Shown here: piece by piece, positions 1 through 5,862 of the stretch
Layout of the letters: every line of letters begins with the position of its first letter
How positions within the stretch are numbered: the stretch's first letter is position 1
Assembly: GCA_946056785.1 (NCBI GenBank)
Contig: CAMGKS010000036.1
Span: forward strand, 1 to 10,291
Origin: an uncultured Clostridia bacterium
Lineage (GTDB): Bacteria; Bacillota; Clostridia; Christensenellales; CAG-917
Direction: 5' to 3'
DNA length: 10,291 nt
Notes under the pieces: generated by a model
Database searches by the model: none
What the model was told of the DNA's origin: nothing
Seen by the model: the letters and a program-made list of their open reading frames with translations, nothing else
Position numbers and translations under genes: made by a program

Positions 1-18
1 AACTATCCCTGATTAATC

Positions 19-59
19 AAAAAACCGAAAACCGTGCGATTTACGATTTTCGGTTTTTT
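19..59. terminator. Bidirectional rho-independent terminator
   Basis: Perfect 13-bp inverted repeat, arms 19-31 and 47-59, with a further 3-bp pairing (33-35 with 43-45) inside the loop. The arms are A6-CCG-A4 and its complement, so an RNA from either strand has a G/C core followed by a run of U. It lies just beyond the stop codon of the minus-strand oxidoreductase (66-68), the gene it most likely terminates. It could also end a plus-strand transcript entering from the left. Confidence 0.85.
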
Positions 60-65
60 TGAAGA

Positions 66-1412
66 CTACTTTTGGGGATATATAAAAGAATTGTACTTTT
101 TCGCCCACTTTGCTACGTTCGGAATTTTGTATATAGGCGGAATCAGCATAGCCGTTATTTTTGCCTGAGCCGCTACGTTCAGAGCTTTTATCGTCTTGCT
201 TAAAATATCTTTTCTTTTGAGAGCGATTCCCGCTTTTTTGAAAAAGCCCGGATTCGATTCTTTAAGCGATTTCAAATTGAATTTTCCGGAGTTGTCGGAA
301 TTTTCGAGAATGGAGAGATTTTCCGTAATTAGTCCGCTTGAATACACCCAATTCAATTCCTCGTCACTCAGGCTCATTGCCCAGCGTTTTAAATAATCGG
401 CGGCAAGGAAATTCGAGCCTAAGTTACGCATAAATTTTACTTCGTACTCCCAAAGTTCTTTTGCCGAGAAGTTTGAACAAAAAGGCGACAGGATAGTGTT
501 TGCAAGATAATATCCCGCTTTAAGCGAACTTTCAATGCCGGAACCTACCATAGGCATTTCCATAAACGCACTATCGCCTAAAAGGGCATAGCCGTCTGCC
601 ACAAAAACAGCCAGCGTATATCTTACCGCCAAAGTAGCTCTTTGTCCGTAACGTAGCTCGTCGCCGAGCGTCGGAGTTTTGCTTCGCAATTTAGTCAAAA
701 ACGAATCAATTTCTTCGTCGGTTAGAACGTTCAGCTTGCCAATAAAAACGTCCGCCAAATCAGGGTCGGGAGCGTCCTTACACCACATCAACGAATTGCC
801 GCCGTCCGGTTTCAAGTATACGTTGCTTATTTTCTTGTCCAAGGCATTTGGTTTTTTGTTGTAAAAACCGCGGAAACATTCCATATAATCGTTTGGGGAA
901 ATTTCACTTTCAATCATAAATTTTTCGGGAACGTCTTTTCTGAAAGGGCTTTGACAGCCCGTACTGTCGATGACTAAATCTGCATAAAGTTTTTTGCCGT
1001 TTAAAATTATGCCGCATACCTTTTCGTTTTCTACGAGTAAAGAATCGGGAGTGGTAGAATAATTCACCTTGCAATGGATTTCTGCTAAAGACAGAAGATA
1101 ATCGATCAATATTTTTCTGTCTACGTCAAAACTTTTTTCGGCTTTTGAACCTTGCTTTACGAAGTTGTTCGATTCAAGGCAATAGAAACTTAAACGTTGT
1201 TTTTTTATCAACGCTTTTTCGGGGATATTCAGTTTTACGTCGCTGAAAGTATTAGGTTTTACCGAATCGTGCCACGGATACCCCAATTCAGATTTGGCTT
1301 TTTTTTCGTAAACGGTAACGTCGAAACCCGCTTTCGATAGTTTGTAGGCGGCAAGCACGCCGCCAAGTCCCGCCCCTAAAACGAATATTTTTTTGTCTTT
1401 TGACGCTTCCAT
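66..1412 (-). CDS. NAD(P)/FAD-dependent oxidoreductase, geranylgeranyl reductase/FixC-like
   Basis: A 448-residue flavoprotein of the p-hydroxybenzoate hydroxylase fold; its substrate is not evident. The N-terminus carries the dinucleotide-binding GxGxxG motif (GAGLGG, residues 13-18), with the acidic residue that binds the adenosine ribose at E36. DSTG at 149-152 and R158 match the conserved mid-protein segment of the group. G279-D280, followed by a proline and glycine-rich stretch to about 300, is the second FAD-binding motif. These features point to the geranylgeranyl reductase/FixC-like group (COG0644), which reduces isoprenoid chains or hydroxylates and halogenates aromatics. There is no signal peptide; the C-terminal 150 residues are helical and lysine-rich. 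The start at 1412 has AGGTGA (1417-1422) 4 bases upstream. It ends in TAG immediately before the terminator at 19-59. It is divergent from the C_GCAxxG_C_C gene, so a shared redox role is possible but unproven. Family call firm, substrate unknown. Confidence 0.93.
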   Translation of the reverse strand: MEASKDKKIFVLGAGLGGVLAAYKLSKAGFDVTVYEKKAKSELGYPWHDSVKPNTFSDVKLNIPEKALIKKQRLSFYCLESNNFVKQGSKAEKSFDVDRKILIDYLLSLAEIHCKVNYSTTPDSLLVENEKVCGIILNGKKLYADLVIDSTGCQSPFRKDVPEKFMIESEISPNDYMECFRGFYNKKPNALDKKISNVYLKPDGGNSLMWCKDAPDPDLADVFIGKLNVLTDEEIDSFLTKLRSKTPTLGDELRYGQRATLAVRYTLAVFVADGYALLGDSAFMEMPMVGSGIESSLKAGYYLANTILSPFCSNFSAKELWEYEVKFMRNLGSNFLAADYLKRWAMSLSDEELNWVYSSGLITENLSILENSDNSGKFNLKSLKESNPGFFKKAGIALKRKDILSKTIKALNVAAQAKITAMLIPPIYKIPNVAKWAKKYNSFIYPQK

Positions 1413-1579
1413 ACTTTCACCTGCTTAATGTTTATGTTTTATAGTTTTTGCATGCGTTGTTTTATCGTTAGTTTTTGCCGGTTTTTATTTGCGGACGCTT
1501 AAAAAAGCGTTACGGCGTTAAAGTGCTATCCAAGCTGAATTTTGTTTTACCGATAAAGAATAGGTCTTACCATAAACGG

Positions 1580-1640
1580 AAACCGACTATTGCTAAACCG
1601 ACGGTTTTGCTTATATCAGATAAAGTTCATAAGTAAACCG
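1580..1640. repeat. Cluster of AAACCG/CGGTTT hexamers with dyad symmetry
   Basis: AAACCGAC occurs directly at 1580-1587 and again at 1595-1602, 15 bases apart. The second copy runs into CGGTTT (1602-1607), making the palindrome AAACCG-A-CGGTTT. A further AAACCG lies at 1635-1640. CGGTTT (1602-1607) can pair with AAACCG (1635-1640), extended by CTTAT/ATAAG after a small internal loop. Additional CGGTTT copies occur at 1479-1484 and 1834-1839. GACGGTTTTGCTTATA (1600-1615) is nearly repeated at 1832-1848. Helical-phase spacing and symmetry resemble an operator array for a regulator of one or both divergent genes. No regulator is named. Confidence 0.3.
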
Positions 1641-1666
1641 TTATAATTATATTTGCTTTTCACGTT

Positions 1667-1768
1667 ATGTGCAAGAAAAAACGAAGTCAAAAATTTCATT
1701 TTATTCTTTATTTAATCGCCGTTGCGGTGTATTATATAAATATAGTGGCTTTTACAGCAGCCGCTTGA
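1667..1768 (+). CDS. Possible 33-residue small membrane protein
   Basis: An ATG at 1667 opens a 33-codon frame ending in TGA (1766-1768). The peptide has the architecture of a single-pass membrane peptide: a basic head (residues 3-9 include four Lys and one Arg) followed by a hydrophobic run from about residue 10 to 33 rich in I, L, V, A, Y and F. Against it, there is no recognisable Shine-Dalgarno sequence upstream (TTTTCACGTT precedes the ATG), and AT-rich intergenic DNA can produce such frames by chance. No homolog is recognised. It sits in the divergent region upstream of the C_GCAxxG_C_C gene. Confidence 0.2.
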   Translation: MCKKKRSQKFHFILYLIAVAVYYINIVAFTAAA

Positions 1769-1925
1769 TTTCGTGAAGCGACTTCAAAAGGCAAATTAAA
1801 TTTTTTAGGTAAGCCGCATTAAAGAGTAGCTGACGGTTTAAGCTTATAGTCGGCAATCGCTTTGCAGTAAAACGTAAATTGACGGAAAGAAATAAAACAA
1901 AAATAAAACAAAGGACAAAAGGTTT

Positions 1926-2372
1926 ATGACAAAAGGAGAATTGGCAAAAGAATATTTTGAAAAAGGGTATAATTGTGCTCAGTCGGTAGCGTTAGCGTTT
2001 AAAGATGAAATGGGGCTTGACGAAACGACCGTTGCAAAACTTGCGTCGTCGTTTGGCGGCGGAGTGGCAAGAATGCGAGAAATATGCGGCGCCGTAAGCG
2101 GAGGAGCGTTTGTTATCGGTATGCTGAAAGGTTATTCCGATCCTAAGGCAACGGTTGAAAAAACAGAGCATTATAAAAGAGTAAGAGAATTTATTGCAAA
2201 TTTTCAAGAGGAATGCGGCTCTCATATTTGCAGCGAATTGTTGCAAGGCGTTCAGCATACGGACGGAGCTGTGCCTGAAAAAAGGACGGAGGAATATTAC
2301 AAAAAACGCCCGTGCGGCGAGTTGTGCTTAATTTCCGCAAATTTCGTGGAGAAAGCGTTAAAAGGCGATTGA
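1926..2372 (+). CDS. C_GCAxxG_C_C family protein
   Basis: A 148-residue protein matching the C_GCAxxG_C_C family (TIGR01909/PF09719), which is normally about this length. Conserved cysteines appear in family order: C17 in the YNCAQS segment, C54 in the CGAVSG motif (54-59) after a glycine-rich GGG turn (44-46), then C97, C102, C130 and C134. The spacing suggests redox-active or metal/cluster-binding cysteines. In other anaerobes the family often occurs near oxidoreductases and its biochemical role is not settled. There is no signal peptide or membrane segment, so it is cytoplasmic. The ATG at 1926 is preceded by AAGGA (1911-1914 onward) at suitable spacing. The gene stands alone, with a terminator about 160 bases downstream, and is divergent from the FAD oxidoreductase. 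Confidence 0.92.
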   Translation: MTKGELAKEYFEKGYNCAQSVALAFKDEMGLDETTVAKLASSFGGGVARMREICGAVSGGAFVIGMLKGYSDPKATVEKTEHYKRVREFIANFQEECGSHICSELLQGVQHTDGAVPEKRTEEYYKKRPCGELCLISANFVEKALKGD

Positions 2373-2404
2373 AATAGGCGAGCGAAAGGCAGTCGCTTTA
2401 AGTC

Positions 2405-2431
2405 AAATCTTAGCCGTATAAATCTTAGCCG
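2405..2431. repeat. Short tandem direct repeat, 12 bp twice
   Basis: AAATCTTAGCCG occurs at 2405-2416 and again at 2420-2431 (period 15), in the untranslated stretch between the C_GCAxxG_C_C stop codon and its terminator. No function is apparent; it is probably a local duplication. Confidence 0.5.
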
Positions 2432-2532
2432 CACAATTTTAATCACCTAAACGTGCGGGATAGGTAATTGAATTTTACGTTTATTTTGACGGAAAATAAA
2501 GAGAGTATATATAGTAAAGCAAAAAACTTAAG

Positions 2533-2566
2533 AAAAGACTTGAATGTTTAACTTTCAAGTCTTTTT
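2533..2566 (+). terminator. Rho-independent terminator after the C_GCAxxG_C_C gene
   Basis: A perfect 12-bp inverted repeat (arms 2533-2544 and 2554-2565, AAAAGACTTGAA and complement) with a 9-base loop, ending in five T. It follows the plus-strand gene by about 160 bases and separates it from the polysaccharide operon promoter. The A-rich left arm means it could work weakly on the other strand too. Confidence 0.8.
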
Positions 2567-2701
2567 GGTTATATACGTTTAAAGCAAAACCTTTTAGCAA
2601 TTATAATAAGCAATTGTATTTTGAGTTATAATTATTTAGTCCTATATTGTTTAAAACCGCCCGTAAAGCTATGCCGCCGTGCCGTTTTTGGCGTGCAATG
2701 C
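2567..2701. other. Non-coding stretch between terminator and operon promoter
   Basis: AT-rich spacer continuing the gene-free interval 2373-2786. A TATAAT at 2627-2632 has no acceptable -35 box. The short frame opening at ATG 2671 (25 codons) runs through the promoter and has no ribosome binding site, so I do not call it. Nothing else was recognised. Confidence 0.5.
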
Positions 2702-2730
2702 TTGCCATAATCAATAGGTTGGTATATAAT
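2702..2730 (+). promoter_or_regulatory. Sigma-A type promoter of the polysaccharide operon
   Basis: TTGCCA (2702-2707, five of six to TTGACA) and a perfect TATAAT (2725-2730) are separated by exactly 17 bases. Transcription should begin near 2737, leaving a leader of about 50 bases before the aminotransferase ATG at 2787. It is the best promoter match in the window and stands after the terminator at 2533-2566, so the operon 2787-9123 is probably transcribed from here. Confidence 0.8.
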
Positions 2731-2751
2731 TATTTTAACTACGTTTAAGCA

Positions 2752-2769
2752 ATACCGTTTTTGCGGTAT
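2752..2769 (+). promoter_or_regulatory. Small hairpin in the operon leader next to the ribosome binding site
   Basis: ATACCG (2752-2757) and CGGTAT (2764-2769) form a 6-bp dyad with a 6-base loop inside the predicted leader, 4 bases before the Shine-Dalgarno AAAGGA (2774-2779). It could be a DNA operator or an RNA hairpin affecting translation of the first gene. It is short enough to be chance. Confidence 0.3.
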
Positions 2770-2786
2770 AAATAAAGGATGGGAAA

Positions 2787-3989
2787 ATGACGATAAAATT
2801 TTCGCCGCCTGATATTACGCAGGCGGGAATAGACGAAGTAGCCGACGCTTTGCGTTCCGGTTGGATTACTACCGGACCGAAAACGAAATTGTTTGAAAAA
2901 CAGATAGCCGAATATTGCGGAACGGAAAAGGCGGTTTGTCTTAATTCGGCAACGGCAGGTCTCGAACTCGTTTTGCGTATTTTAGGCGTAAAAGAGGGAG
3001 ACGAAGTTATCACAAGCGCTTATACCTATACGGCAAGTGCAAGCGTGATTAATCACGTCGGCGCAAAAATCGTACTTTGCGATCTGGCGGAAAACGGCTA
3101 TGAGATGGATTACGATAAATTGGAAAATCTCATTACCGAAAAAACCAAGGTGATAATACCGGTGGATATCGGCGGCGTAATATGCGATTACGACAGGCTT
3201 ATAGAAATCGTGGAAAGCAAAAAACCGCTTTTTAAACCGTCGAACGTTTTGCAGGAGACTTACGGAAGGATAATTCTTTTGGCGGACGCCGCTCACAGTT
3301 TCGGAGCGGTGAGAAAAGGAGTGAAAAGCGGAAATATCGCCGACTTTACTTCGTTCAGCTTTCATGCCGTAAAAAATCTTACTACAGCCGAAGGAGGTGC
3401 CGTAACCTGGCGTAAAAAGGAAGGCGTCGACGGAGATGACCTTTACAGACAATTTATGCTTTGGAGTTTGCATGGTCAGAGTAAAGACGCTTTGGCGAAA
3501 ACCAAAATAGGTGCGTGGGAATATGATATCTGCCTTTTGGGACAGAAATGCAATATGACGGACGTTATGGCAAGTATCGGAATCGCACAGTTAAAGCGTT
3601 ATGACGGAATGCTTAAAAGGAGAAAAGAAATTTTCAACCGCTATAAATCGGAACTTGCGTCGTGCGGTATAGATTTTATTTCTCAGTACGGAGAAGATTT
3701 CAGCGGTTCGGGGCATTTGTGCCTTACAAGAGTCGACGGCGTAGACGAAAACGGAAGAAATGCAATTATTACCGCTATGGCTCAGGACGGCGTTGCTACA
3801 AACGTCCATTATAAGCCGCTTCCTATGCATACCGCCTACAAGGCTTTGGGATTCGATATTAAAGATTTCCCTAACGCATATAAACAGTATCAAAACGAGA
3901 TAACCTTGCCGCTTCATACGTTATTGACGGATGAAGAAACGGAATTTGTCGTTAATAGCTATAAAAAAGCATTGGAAACAGTAAAATGA
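2787..3989 (+). CDS. DegT/DnrJ/EryC1/StrS family sugar aminotransferase
   Basis: A 400-residue fold-type-I PLP enzyme that transaminates a keto-sugar nucleotide to an amino sugar, typically a UDP-4-amino-4,6-dideoxyhexose. The GWITTGP segment (25-31) and the phosphate-cup sequence NSATAGLE (53-60) are family signatures. D167, in the ADAAHSFG motif (H170 beside it), contacts the pyridine nitrogen. K196, in FHAVKNLTTAEGG, is the Schiff-base lysine. The C-terminal NVHYKPLP motif starts at 339. Length is normal and all catalytic residues are present. The motifs resemble the PglE/PseC/ArnB branch, but no dehydratase lies nearby, so the exact product is open. The start has AAAGGA (2774-2779) 7 bases upstream. 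It is the first gene of the operon and overlaps the next gene by 4 bases (ATGA), implying translational coupling. The protein is cytosolic. Confidence 0.95.
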   Translation: MTIKFSPPDITQAGIDEVADALRSGWITTGPKTKLFEKQIAEYCGTEKAVCLNSATAGLELVLRILGVKEGDEVITSAYTYTASASVINHVGAKIVLCDLAENGYEMDYDKLENLITEKTKVIIPVDIGGVICDYDRLIEIVESKKPLFKPSNVLQETYGRIILLADAAHSFGAVRKGVKSGNIADFTSFSFHAVKNLTTAEGGAVTWRKKEGVDGDDLYRQFMLWSLHGQSKDALAKTKIGAWEYDICLLGQKCNMTDVMASIGIAQLKRYDGMLKRRKEIFNRYKSELASCGIDFISQYGEDFSGSGHLCLTRVDGVDENGRNAIITAMAQDGVATNVHYKPLPMHTAYKALGFDIKDFPNAYKQYQNEITLPLHTLLTDEETEFVVNSYKKALETVK

Positions 3990-4755
3990 GCGAAAACAAA
4001 ATTACGGAAGACAAGATGACGAGAAAAATTAACACGAACAAAAACCTCGGATATGAAGAAAAACCTTTAGACGACGATTTCGTATTGAACGGAAACAAAA
4101 CGGAAAACGTCGAAAAGACAGTCGGTTATAAGTCGATTGTAAAAAGGAAACTTTTTTCGAGGTTTTTCATAAGAATTTTCGATTTGGTTGTCAGCGGAAT
4201 TGCTATTCTTCTGCTTCTGATTCCTTTTGCCTTTATATCCTTTTTAATCGTTTGCGATTCAAAGGGCGGCGCTTTATTTAAGCAAGTCAGAGTAGGCAAA
4301 ACGGAAAGGAGTTTAAAATTTTAAAATTCCGTACAATGGTTACGGACGCCGAAGCAAAGGGGTTGCAAATATCTACAAGCGGTGACAGCAGAATTACTAA
4401 AGTCGGCAAAATTTTAAGAAAAACGAAAATCGATGAGTTGCCGCAACTTTTTAACGTTCTTGCAGGACAGATGAGTTTTGTAGGGCCTAGACCTGAAGTT
4501 CCGAAATACGTAAATATGTATAACGACGAACAGAAAAACGTATTACTTGTGCGTCCGGGTATAACCGACGAAGCGTCTATCGTTTTTCGCAACGAAAATT
4601 CTATTTTGGAAAACGCAGAAGATACAGAAGCGGCATACGTCAATGAAATTATGCCTGCTAAATTAAAATTAAATTTGGAATACGTGAAAAAAATGGGATT
4701 CTTTTATAATATAAAAATCATTTTTAAAACCATTTTTGCCGTATTAAAGAAGTGA
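3986..4755 (+). pseudogene. Undecaprenyl-phosphate sugar-phosphate transferase, frameshifted
   Basis: A PglC/WbaP/EpsL-type enzyme (bacterial sugar transferase, PF02397) that moves a sugar phosphate from a nucleotide sugar to the polyprenyl carrier, starting the repeat unit. As written it is split. Frame one (3986-4324) gives a roughly 45-residue polar N-terminal extension, the hydrophobic re-entrant membrane helix (about residues 60-89) and KQVRVGKTERS. Frame two continues (from about 4312 to 4755) with FKILKFRTM, the catalytic Asp-Glu dyad in KIDELPQLFN (codons at 4432 and 4435), and MSFVGPRPE. Adding one T to the run 4312-4314 restores an uninterrupted protein of 256 residues, a usual length. 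Every active-site motif is intact, so a sequencing error or very recent mutation fits better than long decay. An internal ATG at 4336 could give a cytosolic fragment without the membrane helix. It overlaps the aminotransferase by 4 bases. Confidence 0.85.
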
Positions 4756-4767
4756 TTATGCAGACGA

Positions 4768-5847
4768 TTGAAAAAAATTTTAGTTGACGGAATGCCTTGC
4801 GATTTCGGCGGTATAGGGACGATTGTTTTTAATATCATCGATAATATAAAAGGAGACTTTGTATTTGAGTTTATCGAGACTTATCCTTTTACGTATCGGG
4901 ATCAGGTTGAAAGAAGAGGAATAAAAATAAATAAATTGCCGCCGTTTGGGAAGAATCCTTTTAAGTATTATCATGCTCTTAAAAAGCTTTTAAAAGAAAA
5001 CAAGTATGATTACGTCTGGGTAAACAATACGTCGAAAGTGAACGTAAAGATATTCGAGTATGCGAAAAAATACGGGGCAAAGACGATTGCTCACTCTCAC
5101 GGCAATAAATGCGAGGGCAATAAGCTTGTAGTTGCCGTTATGGAAAATTTGTCAAAACTTAACGAAAGAAAGTTTTACAAAAATTTGGATATAGCATGTG
5201 CATGTTCAAAAAAATCGGCGGACTATTTTTACGATGAAAAGAAACTAAGCGGCAAGCCTGTTCACATAATCAACAACGCAATCGACGTGAAAAAATATGC
5301 GTATAACGAAGCCGTGCGTATTGCAAAACGCAAAGAACTCGGTTTAAAAGACGAAGTCGCAATCGGAATGGTCGGCAGGCTTACGCCTATAAAAAATCCG
5401 TTTTTTATGTTGAGCGTATTAAGTGCATTGCCTGACGGATATAAACTTTATTTAGTCGGTGAAGGCCCGCTCCTTTTTGAGACGGAACAAGCTATTGTTC
5501 AGAAAGGGTTGGAAAACAAGGTTATAATGCTTGGTAAACGCAGCGACGTAAACGAGCTTATGCAGGCGTTCGATTTTCTCGCTTTGCCGTCGTTTAACGA
5601 AGGAATGCCCCTTGTTGCGGTCGAGGCTCAGACGAGCGGTGCACACTGTATTGTGTCGGACACTTTGACTAAAGAAATGAATATAACCGGCAACGTAGTT
5701 TACGCTAAGCTCAACGACGTCGACGATTGGGTAGAGAAAATAACGTCTCAAGTCGGCTATGACAGATGCGACTGTTCTTCAACCGTTTCGGAAAACGGAT
5801 TTTCAATTGATAAAATTGCCGAAGAGTTTGCCGGATTATTGCAATAA
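4768..5847 (+). CDS. Glycosyltransferase, GT-B fold (GT4-like)
   Basis: A 359-residue GT-B glycosyltransferase that likely adds a sugar to the lipid-linked intermediate on the inner membrane face. The N-terminal Rossmann domain (about 1-180) begins KKILVDGMPCDFGGIG. The C-terminal donor domain (about 190-350) has the phosphate-binding R204 and K209 in GRLTPIK, and the retaining-enzyme E-x7-E motif at E278 and E286 in the FNEGMPLVAVE segment. The start is uncertain. The family-like N-terminus uses TTG at 4768, with no good Shine-Dalgarno at the right distance. An ATG at 4758 is better placed behind AAGAAG (4748 region) but leaves this frame within ten codons. One A fewer in the run 4771-4777 would join that ATG to this frame. 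It begins 12 bases after the sugar transferase and is the only glycosyltransferase in the operon. Confidence 0.92.
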   Translation: MKKILVDGMPCDFGGIGTIVFNIIDNIKGDFVFEFIETYPFTYRDQVERRGIKINKLPPFGKNPFKYYHALKKLLKENKYDYVWVNNTSKVNVKIFEYAKKYGAKTIAHSHGNKCEGNKLVVAVMENLSKLNERKFYKNLDIACACSKKSADYFYDEKKLSGKPVHIINNAIDVKKYAYNEAVRIAKRKELGLKDEVAIGMVGRLTPIKNPFFMLSVLSALPDGYKLYLVGEGPLLFETEQAIVQKGLENKVIMLGKRSDVNELMQAFDFLALPSFNEGMPLVAVEAQTSGAHCIVSDTLTKEMNITGNVVYAKLNDVDDWVEKITSQVGYDRCDCSSTVSENGFSIDKIAEEFAGLLQ

Positions 5848-5862
5848 AAAACGAGTATACGT

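Larger units (their letters stand above)
1413..1925. other. Divergent intergenic region, probably holding both promoters
   Basis: 513 bases between two divergently transcribed redox-type genes. I found no clean -35/-10 pair for either gene. A TATAAT at 1642-1647 lacks a good -35 box. TTGACG at 1879-1884 pairs only with a weak AATAAA and would place the start of transcription on the Shine-Dalgarno sequence. The region holds the CGGTTT/AAACCG cluster and one short ORF, both listed separately. Nothing resembling a tRNA or a known riboswitch was seen. Confidence 0.6.

Noticed and set aside
1879..1907. TTGACG-17-AATAAA as promoter of the C_GCAxxG_C_C gene
   Set aside because: Poor -10 box, and the implied transcription start falls on the Shine-Dalgarno sequence.
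2671..2748. Short frame of 25 codons beginning MPPCRFWRAM
   Set aside because: It runs through the -35 and -10 boxes of the operon promoter, has no ribosome binding site and no recognisable family.
2982..3473. 163-codon minus-strand frame
   Set aside because: Shadow of the aminotransferase, whose catalytic motifs D167 and K196 are in the plus frame.
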